A DNA stretch of 64,000 bases from an uncultured Alistipes sp. (GTDB taxonomy: Bacteria; Bacteroidota; Bacteroidia; Bacteroidales; Rikenellaceae). The notes under the pieces were generated by a model. It was not told the origin of the DNA, did no database searches, and worked only from the letters and a program-made list of their open reading frames with translations. Every line of letters begins with the position of its first letter. The first letter of the stretch is position 1. Both the position numbers and the translations under genes were made by a program. This document shows, in pieces, positions 50,256-59,524 of this stretch. The DNA lies in contig CAAGGL010000008.1 of assembly GCA_900769405.1 (NCBI GenBank), positions 1 through 64,000 of the forward strand. The letters are read 5' to 3'.

Positions 50256-50726
50256 TTACAAATAATCTTTGAGGTCAATCTCTTCGGGCATAAACTGCGT
50301 CGGGTCGCCACCGAAATAGACCAACTCGCGAACGATGCTCGACGAAATCGCCGCATAACGCGGAGGCGTGAAGAAGAGCACGGTGGTCAGTTCGGGATAC
50401 AGACGCTCGTTGATGAGCTGCATATTGTGCTCGTACTCGAAATCGACAGCGTTACGCACACCGCGCAGCAGGAACGTAGCCCCGCACTCGCGGCAGAAAT
50501 CGGCCGTCAGACCGCGATACATCTGCACCTCGATCTTCTCATTACCCTTGAAGACATCCTCGATCAGTCGCACGCGCTTTTGCGGAGCGACCAGACCTCG
50601 CTTCTCGTTATTGTATCCCACGCCGATAATGATGCGGTCGAACAGGTCTATCGCCTCCTCGACAATCGCCTTATGTCCGAGCGTAAAGGGATCGAACGAT
50701 CCCGGGAAAACTGCAATTCGTTGCAT
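50256..50726 (-). CDS. coaD: Phosphopantetheine adenylyltransferase
   Basis: 156 residues. Fourth step of coenzyme A synthesis. Nucleotidyltransferase motif GSFDPFTLGH near residue 9, RGVRNAVDFEYEHNM near 90, and a C-terminal SSSIVRELVYFGGD. First gene of a coaD-lpxD-tlpA group. A possible upstream box reads TATCTTTA (50755-50762), one base off consensus. Confidence 0.96.
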   Translation of the reverse strand: MQRIAVFPGSFDPFTLGHKAIVEEAIDLFDRIIIGVGYNNEKRGLVAPQKRVRLIEDVFKGNEKIEVQMYRGLTADFCRECGATFLLRGVRNAVDFEYEHNMQLINERLYPELTTVLFFTPPRYAAISSSIVRELVYFGGDPTQFMPEEIDLKDYL

Positions 50727-50835
50727 AGTGCTAAAATAACGGTTATTAAAACGTGTAAAGATAGCGATTATTCATAAGAAAAACAAATAGTTGCCCCATT
50801 TCGACACAAAAGCGGAGATTTTACCCTCAAAACGA

Positions 50836-50865
50836 ACGACGCCCGACCTTGCGGTCGAGCGTCGT
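50836..50865 (-). terminator. Terminator of surface-sugar operon
   Basis: Hairpin ACGACG-GACC/GGTC-CGTCGT followed on the minus strand by TTCGTTTT, 20 bp after the cytidylyltransferase stop. Confidence 0.8.
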
Positions 50866-50885
50866 CATCTTTGCATTATGTGTCG

Positions 50886-51578
50886 TTATGCCCTGCTGCG
50901 CACCAGCGCCTCGGCAATTACGAAGTCCTCCTCCCAATCGATATCCATCGAGGCAATCTTGTCCATTACATAGAGTTTCGGGCTAACACCCAGGCGGTTA
51001 CGCTGCTCGACGTAAACCTCGCGAGGAGCAAGGAACACCGCGTGGTTGATCTCGTACAACGGCGCCAGATCCTGCGTGCGCGGCCACGGCAACGAGGTCG
51101 TATTGTTGATCAGCTTGCCCTCGGCATTCAGTAGGAAATTCTTCAACTCCGTAACGCCCACCAGCGAGTCACAACCCTCGTCCAGCGCCTCGAAATAGGC
51201 CTCCACCGCACGATCGTAGGTCGCAGCGTCGGCCAGCGGCGTGGTAACATGACCCCACAAGATGTGCTCGGCATCGGTTATGGTCGGCACATAGCAGATC
51301 AGATCCTGCAAATTGGTCGTATCCAGACAGAGCTCGTCGGGACGCTCGATGACCTTCACGCGGGGCGATCGGGCGGCATACTCGCGACCGATGCGCAGGC
51401 ACTCCTCATCATTGGTCGAGAGCACGATCTCGTCGATGCGCTCCGTGGCGATCAACTGCTGTAACTTATTGGCCAACAGACCTCCTTCGATCCCCGCAAA
51501 GGGACGTGTATTCTTATTTTTCACGCGCTGACTACCCTTGCGTGCAGGCAGAAAAAACGCAACTTTACCCCTTCCCAT
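50886..51578 (-). CDS. CMP-sugar-acid transferase (acylneuraminate cytidylyltransferase family)
   Basis: 230 residues. N-terminal nucleotide-binding motif LPARKGSQRVKNKNTRP (about 8-24) matches CMP-NeuAc/KdsB-type synthetases. A WGHVTTPLAD segment near 105 holds the usual substrate-contact region. The family activates eight- or nine-carbon keto-acid sugars with CMP. No NeuB or KdsA homologue is present; instead it follows an HMGL-type aldolase by four bases, which suggests a non-standard acid substrate (inference). The ATG at 51578 is the family start; the longer frame to 51692 overlaps the aldolase. Confidence 0.88.
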   Translation of the reverse strand: MGRGKVAFFLPARKGSQRVKNKNTRPFAGIEGGLLANKLQQLIATERIDEIVLSTNDEECLRIGREYAARSPRVKVIERPDELCLDTTNLQDLICYVPTITDAEHILWGHVTTPLADAATYDRAVEAYFEALDEGCDSLVGVTELKNFLLNAEGKLINNTTSLPWPRTQDLAPLYEINHAVFLAPREVYVEQRNRLGVSPKLYVMDKIASMDIDWEEDFVIAEALVRSRA

Positions 51579-51582
51579 AGCT

Positions 51583-53118
51583 CTAAATTCGGTGATAGAT
51601 CGAATCGACACGCAGAGCGTTATAGAGCGTCGGTGTAAGCGACACAAATTCGCCCTCGAACTCGCGGTCGAACGCCTCCATAATATACTCATTCTCGGCC
51701 GTCAGGTCGCGCTCGCGCTGGGTCAGCACCATATCGGTGTAGCCATCGTAACCCACAACCATCACGCTGCGAGCCTGCATCTCCAATGCCGCCTGCAACG
51801 CCATCGCCGTACACGAATCGCGAAACAGATCGGTGAATGTAACTTCGTGCAGCTCAAAGGTTTTATCCACAACCGACGCAGGCACATCCGTTCCCATCTT
51901 ACGCGGGTAAGGCGGCAGGATACAGCGACCCTTGAAGTCGCCCAGTCCCTCATAGACGCGCTCCATACGGTGGCCCTCATCGCCCACCAAGCAGAAGATC
52001 TGCGCATTGGGCAGTCGCTTGAAGAGCTTGGCGTGGCGCGACGACGAGTGCACCACAACAATCGAGGGGTCGGCCTCCAACATCGCGCGCACAGCATCGA
52101 TATGCTCCACCACGCGCGCACCGCCGCCCACGATCATTACTCGCTCGGCGTGCTCGGCCTTCCACTCAGGGAATTTATCGTTATCCTCAACGCCCAGACG
52201 TTTGTTCTCCAACGCGCGGACAATGCTATTGAGCGACAGCAGGCGATTGCTCACCCACGCCATTACCTCCTTCTGCGGCAGCGAGTTAGCACCCGAAAGC
52301 ATATAGGGCAGACTCGCGCCCCAGCCATATCGTTCGTGCAGTTCCGAGAAGCGGCTCACCACCTCACCCAGCACGTTGAAATCGACCTCCAAACCCTGCT
52401 TATTGAGGAACGTCAGCAGTAATTCGAGTTTCAAATTACCCGCACCGCGACCCATTCCGAGCACCGTAGCATCGACCCACTCGGCACCGCACTCGATCGC
52501 CGTCAGCGTGTTGATCAGCGCCAATTCGAGGTTGTTATGTCCGTGGAAACCGATCGGCACCGTCGTGCGCTCGCGCACCATAGCAAACGTGCGGCGCACA
52601 TCCTCGGGCGTCACACCGCCGAACGAATCGACCATATTGATGCAATCGACCCAGCCGTCGAGCTGCGGCAGTAGCTCCAAAAATGCCGGCATCTCGTGCC
52701 ACTTCGACATATACATCACGTTGAAAGCCACTGCAATACCGCGCTCCTTGATCGCACGACCAAGCTCAATCGCACGTGCCATATTGTCGGGCGCGATAGC
52801 CAGACGAACCATATCAACCAGATCGGCCACAGGGTCGAGTACCGACACCAGATCGCCAACACGGATATCCTTCTCGTTGAGCATCACGGCCACCTGCTTT
52901 TGCGTTCTCTCGCGCAGGCGCTCCAACTCAAATCGGGGCGAATAGCCGAAACGACCCATATAGCTCTTCGACGGCAACGAACGATAGCCCACCTCGATCA
53001 TCTCGACAGGCAGGCGATTCATCGCTGCAAGGTAGCAATCCACCGTGCGCGAATCGAAATCCCAATCGTTGTAATAGCCGCCATCACGCAGCGTACAATC
53101 CAAAATCTTCATACTCAT
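51583..53118 (-). CDS. DRE-TIM metallolyase/aldolase with a C-terminal domain of unknown function
   Basis: 511 residues. Residues 1-310 form an HMGL-like TIM barrel: LDCTLRDGG at 5-13 is the DRE-TIM metal/base motif, GFHGHNN near 190 holds the metal-binding His pair, and GMGRGAGN near 225 is the phosphate/CoA-side loop. This fold condenses or splits pyruvate-type keto acids. Residues ~320-511 form a second domain opening with MIVGGGARVVEHI and VVVHSSSRHAKLF, Rossmann-like, which I do not recognise. It sits between UDP-GlcA epimerase and a CMP-sugar-acid transferase, so it may build the carbon skeleton of an acidic surface sugar. The first Met is 53118; the second, two codons later, is equally possible. 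Confidence 0.82.
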   Translation of the reverse strand: MSMKILDCTLRDGGYYNDWDFDSRTVDCYLAAMNRLPVEMIEVGYRSLPSKSYMGRFGYSPRFELERLRERTQKQVAVMLNEKDIRVGDLVSVLDPVADLVDMVRLAIAPDNMARAIELGRAIKERGIAVAFNVMYMSKWHEMPAFLELLPQLDGWVDCINMVDSFGGVTPEDVRRTFAMVRERTTVPIGFHGHNNLELALINTLTAIECGAEWVDATVLGMGRGAGNLKLELLLTFLNKQGLEVDFNVLGEVVSRFSELHERYGWGASLPYMLSGANSLPQKEVMAWVSNRLLSLNSIVRALENKRLGVEDNDKFPEWKAEHAERVMIVGGGARVVEHIDAVRAMLEADPSIVVVHSSSRHAKLFKRLPNAQIFCLVGDEGHRMERVYEGLGDFKGRCILPPYPRKMGTDVPASVVDKTFELHEVTFTDLFRDSCTAMALQAALEMQARSVMVVGYDGYTDMVLTQRERDLTAENEYIMEAFDREFEGEFVSLTPTLYNALRVDSIYHRI

Positions 53119-53156
53119 TTACTCCTTTCCCGCCCTCCGTTCGGGGCGAAAACAGT

Positions 53157-54176
53157 TTATCGTCGCAACGGATTCTCCGTGCCGTACCACTCCACAAAGC
53201 GCTCGATACCCTCACTGAGCGAGGTGCTCGGGCGGTAGCCATAGTCGCGCTCCAAACGTGACGTATCGGCGTAGGTCTGATAGACATCGCCCGCCTGCAT
53301 CGGCAGCATAATCTTCTCTGCCTCACGTCCAAAGGCACGTTCCATCGTGGAGATGAAATCCATCAGCTGCACGGGTGTCGAGCAGCCGATATTATATATT
53401 TTGCAGGGTACCTCGTCCGCTGGCGGCTCACCCGCAACAACTCGAACAACACCCTCCGTAATATCGTCAATATAGGTAAAATCGCGCGCCAGATCGCCGC
53501 CATTGAAGACCTTGATCGGGCGTCCCTCGGCAATCGCATCGGCAAACAACATCGGCGCCATATCGGGACGGCCCCACGGACCATAGACCGTGAAGAATCG
53601 TAGTCCCGTCGTTGGAATCGCATAGAGCGACGAGTAGGTATGCGCCATCAGTTCGTTTGCCCTTTTGGTTGCAGCATAAAGACTTACGGGCGAATCCACT
53701 CGATCGTCCTCGCTGAACGGCACCTTCGCATTGCGACCATAGACGCTGCTCGACGAGGCATAGACCAAATGACGCACTTGATTACTGCGACAGCACTCCA
53801 AGACATTCAGGAAGCCCACCACGTTACTCTGGGCGTATGCGTGCGGATTCTCGATCGAATAGCGCACACCCGCCTGAGCCGCCAGATTGACCACCACCTC
53901 AAACTGCTCCTCAGCAAACAGACGCTCCATAGCCTCGCGCTCCTCCAAGGCCATCTGCACAAAGCGATAACCATCGTAGCGCTCGCTCTGCACCATTTTG
54001 TGAGGTTCGATCTCGGTCTCGGCAACACCCGTAGCCGCCAGACGGCCAAACTTCATTCGTCGATCGTAGTAGTCGTTCAACGAATCGAGTCCCACCACCT
54101 CGTCGCCACGCTCAACCAAGCGTTGCACCAAGTGAAAACCGATAAAACCGGCTGCGCCCGTCACCAAAACCTTCAT
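53157..54176 (-). CDS. UDP-glucuronate 4-epimerase-like NAD-dependent epimerase
   Basis: 339 residues. Short-chain dehydrogenase fold: GAAGFIGFHL at 7-16, SLNDYYD at 32-38 (characteristic of UDP-GlcA epimerases), SSSSVYG near 140, and catalytic YAATK near 167. It makes UDP-galacturonate from the product of the adjacent UDP-glucose dehydrogenase. Seven bases separate it from that gene. Confidence 0.92.
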   Translation of the reverse strand: MKVLVTGAAGFIGFHLVQRLVERGDEVVGLDSLNDYYDRRMKFGRLAATGVAETEIEPHKMVQSERYDGYRFVQMALEEREAMERLFAEEQFEVVVNLAAQAGVRYSIENPHAYAQSNVVGFLNVLECCRSNQVRHLVYASSSSVYGRNAKVPFSEDDRVDSPVSLYAATKRANELMAHTYSSLYAIPTTGLRFFTVYGPWGRPDMAPMLFADAIAEGRPIKVFNGGDLARDFTYIDDITEGVVRVVAGEPPADEVPCKIYNIGCSTPVQLMDFISTMERAFGREAEKIMLPMQAGDVYQTYADTSRLERDYGYRPSTSLSEGIERFVEWYGTENPLRR

Positions 54177-54183
54177 ACGCCCG

Positions 54184-55494
54184 CTATCCTATTCGCAAAT
54201 ATTTCAGACCTACGGCCTCAACCTCGTGGCGATCGTAGATATTGCGACCGTCGATCACAACGCCGCCCTTCATCGCCTCGGCCACACGCGCCCAATTAGG
54301 CAGTCGGAATTGCTTCCACTCGGTCACAATCATCAGTGCATCAGCACCCTCCAACGCCTCATATTTCGATTCGCAATACTCCACGCTATCACCCAGACGG
54401 CGGTGCGCCTCGTCCATCGCAATCGGATCGAACACCCTCACGCGGCAACCCGCAGCCAGCAGTCGCTCGATCAGCACCAGCGACGGAGCCTCGCGCATAT
54501 CGTCCGTTTCGGGCTTGAACGACAGACCCCACATCGCAACACATCGACCCGCAACCTCGCCGTCGAACTCGCGCACAAACTTTTCGTATAAAATACCCTT
54601 CTGACGCTCATTGACAGCCTCAACAGCCTCCAAAACCTGCATTCGATAGCCCCTCTGCTCGGCCGTGCGGATCAGTGCCTTCACATCCTTCGGAAAGCAC
54701 GAGCCGCCATAACCGCAACCGGGATAGAGGAACTTCGATCCGATACGCACATCGGCACCGATACCCTTGCGCACCATATTGACATCGGCACCCACGATCT
54801 CGCACAGATTGGCAATGTCGTTCATAAACGAGATGCGCGTTGCCAACATCGAATTGGCCGCATACTTGATCATCTCGGCCGACGCCACATCGGTGAAGAT
54901 CATACGATAATTGTTCATCATAAAGGGCTTATACAGACGCTCCATCAGCTGTCGTGCACGCTCGCTCTCGACACCCACAACCACGCGGTCGGGCTTCATA
55001 AAGTCGTCGATCGCATCACCCTCCTTCAAGAACTCGGGATTCGACGCCACATCGAACTCAACCTCCACACCTCGCGCTTCAAGTTCCTCACTCACAGCCT
55101 CCTTGACCTTCTGCGCCGTACCAACGGGAACGGTACTCTTGGTCACCAACAACGTGTAACGATTGATCTTGCGGCCGAACTCGCGCGCCACTTCAAGAAC
55201 ATAGCGCAGGTCGGCACTGCCATCTTCATCGGGAGGCGTACCCACTGCGCTAAACACTATCTCGACATCATCAAGACACTCACCCAGCTCGGTCGAAAAA
55301 CGCAAACGACCATCGGCCACATTGCGCGCAACCAGCTCTTCGAGTCCGGGCTCATAGATCGGAATCTGACCCGAGCGAAGCATCTCGATCTTATGTTTAT
55401 TGACATCTATGCAGGTTACATCGGCACCCATCTCGGCAAAACAAGCTCCCGACACCAAGCCAACGTAACCCGTACCTACGATTGCTATCTTCAT
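54184..55494 (-). CDS. ugd: UDP-glucose 6-dehydrogenase
   Basis: 436 residues. Oxidises UDP-glucose to UDP-glucuronate. NAD-binding GTGYVGLVSGACFAEMG at 7-23, TKSTVPVGT near 120, and the catalytic cysteine in GYGGSCFPKD near 262. Its product feeds the 4-epimerase encoded next. Confidence 0.96.
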   Translation of the reverse strand: MKIAIVGTGYVGLVSGACFAEMGADVTCIDVNKHKIEMLRSGQIPIYEPGLEELVARNVADGRLRFSTELGECLDDVEIVFSAVGTPPDEDGSADLRYVLEVAREFGRKINRYTLLVTKSTVPVGTAQKVKEAVSEELEARGVEVEFDVASNPEFLKEGDAIDDFMKPDRVVVGVESERARQLMERLYKPFMMNNYRMIFTDVASAEMIKYAANSMLATRISFMNDIANLCEIVGADVNMVRKGIGADVRIGSKFLYPGCGYGGSCFPKDVKALIRTAEQRGYRMQVLEAVEAVNERQKGILYEKFVREFDGEVAGRCVAMWGLSFKPETDDMREAPSLVLIERLLAAGCRVRVFDPIAMDEAHRRLGDSVEYCESKYEALEGADALMIVTEWKQFRLPNWARVAEAMKGGVVIDGRNIYDRHEVEAVGLKYLRIG

Positions 55495-55588
55495 ACGTAG
55501 TACTCTCTCTTATTTGTTATCTCTTCGTTGCACCGACGCGCGGTGCAACCTCTTTTTCTCTTTTCAAGGGGCGCTCACCACCCCGCCG

Positions 55589-57553
55589 CTATGCCGTGCG
55601 CTCCTGCTGCTCGTCGCTCTCGATCTCGCGATCATACTGCTCGAAGCGCGAATTCTGGCTCTTATACTCGGGCACGATGCGCTTCATCAGGCGTACCGTA
55701 GCGGGAATATCGACCTCGGCCGCAAAACCGCCTAACGCCGTAATCTGCTCTGCCACCGCATTGTAGTCATATTGGCGCACCTTAGCCACGTGGATCTTCT
55801 TATTCGTCGTGGGGAGCGTATTCTCCTTGGTCGAAAGCACCTCCTCGTAGAGTTTCTCACCCGGACGCAGACCCGTATATTCGATCTCGATATCCTCGCC
55901 AACCTTCAAGCCCGCCAACTCGATCATACGACGTGCCAGATCGGCAATCTTGACCGGCTCGCCCATCTCGAACACAAAGATCTCATTACCATTGCCCAAC
56001 GTCGCTGCCTCCATAACCAAACGGCACGCCTCGGGAATAGTCATAAAGTAGCGAATGATCTCAGGGTGCGTAACCGTTACGGGGCCTCCCTTCTCGATCT
56101 GCTCGCGGAAACGAGGAATGACCGAGCCATTCGAACCAAGCACATTGCCAAAGCGGGTGGTCACAAAGCGGGTCGAGCCCTTCACCTCGCCCTTGGCAAT
56201 AGCCAATCCGAGACTCTGGATATAGATCTCGGCCAGGCGTTTCGACGCACCCATAATATTGGTCGGATTGACCGCCTTATCGGTCGATACCATCACCATC
56301 TTCTGAGCGTCGTACTTCACTGCCAAATCGGCCACATTGCGTGTTCCGACCACATTCGCCAGCACAGCCTCGCAGGGATTTTCCTCCATCAGCGGCACGT
56401 GCTTATAGGCCGCCGCGTGGAACACAACCGCCGGACGATAGACGCGATAGACCATCTCAACACGTTCGCGAACACGCACATCGCCCACCACGGGGACAAA
56501 CTCCAAATCGGGGAAACGAGCCTCCAACTCCAAGCGGATATTGTGCATCGGCGTTTCGGCCGAATCGAACAGAATCAATCGCTGCACATCGAACGTAGCA
56601 ATCTGACGACACAACTCGCTACCAATCGAGCCCGCAGCACCCGTCACCAGCACCGTCTTACCGCGCAACGCTGCAACGATCTCGGCCATATTGATATTGA
56701 TCTCGGCACGACCCAGCAGGTCCTCAATCTTAACCTCGCGGATCAGCTGTCGCATAATCTTGCCATCGACAACCTCATCAACGGGCGGCGTAACCAGCAC
56801 CTTCACACCCAACGACTCGCAGTAACGAATCAGGCGATCCTTCTCCTCCTGCGCGCAATCGCTGGTCGGGAATATCACGCCGTCAATCGACAAACGATTT
56901 GTCACCTGCTGCAAGTCATCGCTATCCTCAAAGTAGTAAACCTGCTGATCGCCCACTCGATACGAATGCAACTTGGCACCATAGGTCAAGCAACCCATAA
57001 TGCGATAGTGAGGCGAGTTTTGCAGACGCAGAATCATCGCAACCGACTTATCGCCAACGCCATAGATCAGAACCTTCTTCACGCGGCGATTGGCCGCCAG
57101 ACGCGATTTTAGCGCATCGTACGCCACCAACATCATCACTCGCAACACAACGAGCGTCACCAGCGTCAGCGCCACATCGATCGAAGAGTAGAAGATCGCG
57201 TGCTTACCGAAATCGGGCACGATGCGCACCATAAGACCCAGATAGACAAGCAGTAGCAGTTCCTTAATCAGGCACGCCACTACGAAACGTCCGACCTCTT
57301 TGAGAGTCGAATAGCGGATAATAATCTTGTAGGTGCGCATCGTAAAGAATGCTACCAAACTCACCACAACCGCCACCGCCACCGTCAGCATCAGCACACT
57401 CGACGGCACCACCGTTTCGGTCAGGTATGAAATACCCAAAACCGAAATAAGCGTCGCCGCCGCCGACACAAACGTATCGATCAGCAGCACAACCCAATAG
57501 TTGAAATATCTATCGAGGTTGATTCGTTGCATCAAACTCTTTTTCGTTCCCAT
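55589..57553 (-). CDS. Large membrane-type nucleotide-sugar 4,6-dehydratase (CapD/WbpM/PglF family)
   Basis: 654 residues. Four or so N-terminal membrane segments (15-125), a CoA-binding-like middle domain, and a C-terminal SDR domain with GAAGSIGSELCRQI near 310. The catalytic stretch is TDKAVNPTNIMGASKR, with Met where small dehydratases have Tyr, as known for the large WbpM-type enzymes. It converts UDP-GlcNAc to a 4-keto-6-deoxy sugar, committing it to surface glycan. First gene of the sugar operon, with a -7 box at 57625-57632. A 94-bp gap before ugd holds no gene. Confidence 0.93.
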   Translation of the reverse strand: MGTKKSLMQRINLDRYFNYWVVLLIDTFVSAAATLISVLGISYLTETVVPSSVLMLTVAVAVVVSLVAFFTMRTYKIIIRYSTLKEVGRFVVACLIKELLLLVYLGLMVRIVPDFGKHAIFYSSIDVALTLVTLVVLRVMMLVAYDALKSRLAANRRVKKVLIYGVGDKSVAMILRLQNSPHYRIMGCLTYGAKLHSYRVGDQQVYYFEDSDDLQQVTNRLSIDGVIFPTSDCAQEEKDRLIRYCESLGVKVLVTPPVDEVVDGKIMRQLIREVKIEDLLGRAEININMAEIVAALRGKTVLVTGAAGSIGSELCRQIATFDVQRLILFDSAETPMHNIRLELEARFPDLEFVPVVGDVRVRERVEMVYRVYRPAVVFHAAAYKHVPLMEENPCEAVLANVVGTRNVADLAVKYDAQKMVMVSTDKAVNPTNIMGASKRLAEIYIQSLGLAIAKGEVKGSTRFVTTRFGNVLGSNGSVIPRFREQIEKGGPVTVTHPEIIRYFMTIPEACRLVMEAATLGNGNEIFVFEMGEPVKIADLARRMIELAGLKVGEDIEIEYTGLRPGEKLYEEVLSTKENTLPTTNKKIHVAKVRQYDYNAVAEQITALGGFAAEVDIPATVRLMKRIVPEYKSQNSRFEQYDREIESDEQQERTA

Positions 57554-57624
57554 AACTCTATCTGTACACGATTCTACGCGTCTAATTTCTTCGCGGGCGC
57601 ACTTGTCCCAATATATTCAAATTA

Positions 57625-57632
57625 CAAATATA
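57625..57632 (-). promoter_or_regulatory. -7 box of surface-sugar operon
   Basis: TATATTTG on the minus strand, 72 bp before the 4,6-dehydratase ATG. Confidence 0.6.
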
Positions 57633-57674
57633 CAAAAATATCCCCAACTCGCAATAGTTTTGCGCCGTACCGAG

Positions 57675-58940
57675 CTATTTATTAGCTCGTTTGCGGAAAA
57701 CAACGTGTTCGAGCAGCATCACCACGATCACGCCCATCACAAATCCGTTACCCACAATCGGTCGTAACACCGCAGGCAACATATTCGACACCTCCGCGGG
57801 CAGGAACGCCACCACCAGCGCCAACATAATCGGCAAACCGATCGTCAGTGCCCCATTGAAGTCCTTCGCCGCCGCAGCCGCGCCACTCATCTGGAACGCT
57901 GCCGCCACCTGCGCCGCCATCAAATAGAGCAGCACCACACCCATCACGGGCGACGGAATAGCTGCCAGCACCGCCACCACCTGCGGGAACAGCGCACACA
58001 GCACCAGACCCACACCCGTCAGTACCAGCGGATAGCGCGATGCACAACCCGTTGCCGCGATCACGCCGGGGCTGAGCGTATAATCCACGGGGCCGAGAAC
58101 ACCCAATGCTCCCGCCACGACATTCATCAAACCCGTCAGCGCCACACCGCGTGTCGAGCGCTCGGGGACGTTATCCGCATCGACAAATGCCGACACCGAC
58201 TGTACCGATCCTAACTCATTGATCAACAGCGCAACATAGCATATTAAAAATGCCACGATCACACCCACGTCGAACTTCGGAGTGATGATCAGCGAACCCG
58301 CGCCCGACGCCGTTGCGCCCTCCAACGAAGGCAGTCCCGCCACCGCGCAATAGACCGCCGAGCCGACAATCAGTGCGATCAACACAACGGCCGATTTCCA
58401 CACTCCGCGCAGACGGTCATTAGCCACTGCCATCGCCACCGACAGCACCACCGCCATCACGAACGAGAGCACATAGTGGTTGGCATCAGCAAAAATCAGG
58501 CGCAAAAATACGGGCACGATCGTAAAAGCGATCAGCGCCATCATAACTATCGAGATTCGAGGCGTAAAGAGCGGTTGTAATTTTTTGATCCAGCCCATTG
58601 CCGCCAGTAATGCGACCAACACGCCACCCACGGCCATCGAGGTATAGATCACCTCGGGCGAAGCGTCCAACGCCGCCATCACACCCACTAACAATACCGC
58701 CGCAGGGCCCGCAACCAACGGCAGGCGATGACCCCACAGCGATTGTATGATCATCGTCAGACCCATTACACCGAAAAGTTTCTGAGTATAGAGCGTCTGC
58801 TCGGCCAGCGTATCGTACTGCAAACGAGCGATAAAAGCACTTGTCAGCACCACCGGCACCGCGATCAGCAGCCATTGCAGCGCATACATTACCATTACCG
58901 CCGCGCGCGGTCGTTCATTGAGCGAATATTTGAAATCCAT
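57675..58940 (-). CDS. NCS2-family nucleobase permease
   Basis: 421 residues with about 12-14 membrane segments. Conserved NCS2 features include PLVAGPAAVLLVG near 75, the NELGSVQSVSAFVD segment near 240 (substrate site region), and GCASRYPLVLTG near 297. The family takes up uracil, xanthine or uric acid; the sequence does not decide which. No clear -7 box was seen upstream. Confidence 0.88.
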   Translation of the reverse strand: MDFKYSLNERPRAAVMVMYALQWLLIAVPVVLTSAFIARLQYDTLAEQTLYTQKLFGVMGLTMIIQSLWGHRLPLVAGPAAVLLVGVMAALDASPEVIYTSMAVGGVLVALLAAMGWIKKLQPLFTPRISIVMMALIAFTIVPVFLRLIFADANHYVLSFVMAVVLSVAMAVANDRLRGVWKSAVVLIALIVGSAVYCAVAGLPSLEGATASGAGSLIITPKFDVGVIVAFLICYVALLINELGSVQSVSAFVDADNVPERSTRGVALTGLMNVVAGALGVLGPVDYTLSPGVIAATGCASRYPLVLTGVGLVLCALFPQVVAVLAAIPSPVMGVVLLYLMAAQVAAAFQMSGAAAAAKDFNGALTIGLPIMLALVVAFLPAEVSNMLPAVLRPIVGNGFVMGVIVVMLLEHVVFRKRANK

Positions 58941-59150
58941 TTTCTGTTTAGTTTAAGTTTCAACCCACGGCACACAAACCGTTTGCAAAGTCGTGGCTAA
59001 GGTAGTAAATTCTGCCAAGACAACCAAATCGCAGAGCAAAACAAGGTTGTTTTTGAGGATTTTGGGACACGCCACCGCCAAAACTCGACTTCTTCGCCTC
59101 ACTATGAGGAGAATTTTCGGCAAATGGATTGTGAATTATCAATTTTTGAT

Positions 59151-59158
59151 TACCTTTG
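59151..59158 (+). promoter_or_regulatory. -7 box of tRNA-Arg(TCT)
   Basis: TACCTTTG, 37 bp before the tRNA 5' end. Confidence 0.55.
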
Positions 59159-59195
59159 CGGAGCATTTTGCGACCAAGTCGCACAAAATGTCGAT

Positions 59196-59269
59196 GGTTC
59201 CGTAGCTCAGTTGGATAGAGCAACAGCCTTCTAAGCTGTGGGTCGTGGGTTCGAACCCCGCCGGAATCA
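59196..59269 (+). tRNA. tRNA-Arg (anticodon TCT)
   Basis: 74 nt. Acceptor GGTTCCG/CGGAATC with one G-U pair; anticodon loop CTTCTAA closed by a CAGC/GCTG stem; T-arm GTGGG-TTCGAAC-CCCGC. CCA is not encoded. Its last 16 bases and the terminator are repeated exactly 205 bp downstream. Confidence 0.96.
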
Positions 59270-59319
59270 CGAGCGCAGAGCGCAACAAGAAAGCCACTCG
59301 ATGAGTGGCTTTTGTTATA
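59254..59319 (+). repeat. 66-bp direct repeat, copy 1 (tRNA-Arg 3' end plus terminator)
   Basis: Begins in the T-loop of tRNA-Arg (AACCCCGCCGGAATCA) and runs through the terminator hairpin to TTGTTATA. Identical to 59459-59524. Confidence 0.92.
59290..59314 (+). terminator. Terminator of tRNA-Arg(TCT)
   Basis: Hairpin AAGCCACTC/GAGTGGCTT followed by TTTTG, with outer AACAA/TTGTT pairing. Confidence 0.8.
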
Positions 59320-59370
59320 AGAGCAACTATGGGAGCTTGCTCACTGATGGTTGTTCTTATAACAAAATCT

Positions 59371-59394
59371 GCCGTATGCAATACGGCTTTTGTT
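59371..59394 (+). terminator. Second terminator-like hairpin inside the duplicated interval
   Basis: GCCGTAT/ATACGGC with a 3-nt loop and TTTTGTTGT after it; flanked by AACAAAA/TTTTGTT, the same outer frame as the tRNA terminator. Confidence 0.6.
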
Positions 59395-59458
59395 GTGCTT
59401 TGCCGAGGAGTCCAAGGGGAAGGCGTTAAGCGGAACATCTGAAAGATGTGTAGTAGCC

Positions 59459-59524
59459 AACCCCGCCGGAATCACGAGCGCAGAGCGCAACAAGAAAGCC
59501 ACTCGATGAGTGGCTTTTGTTATA
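59459..59524 (+). repeat. 66-bp direct repeat, copy 2 (orphan tRNA-Arg 3' end)
   Basis: Exact copy of 59254-59319. The sequence before it (59403-59458) does not fold into a tRNA with a matching acceptor stem, so this is an orphan 3' end, not a second tRNA gene. Confidence 0.92.

Noticed and set aside
59139..59438. Minus-strand frame across tRNA-Arg(TCT)
   Set aside because: It reads through the complement of the tRNA and gives the familiar spurious 'VIPAGFEPTTHSLEG' type of peptide.
59403..59473. Possible second tRNA ending in the duplicated 3' sequence
   Set aside because: The 5' part (GCCGAGG and onward) cannot pair with CGGAATC, and no proper D-arm or anticodon arm forms. It is an orphan 3' end.
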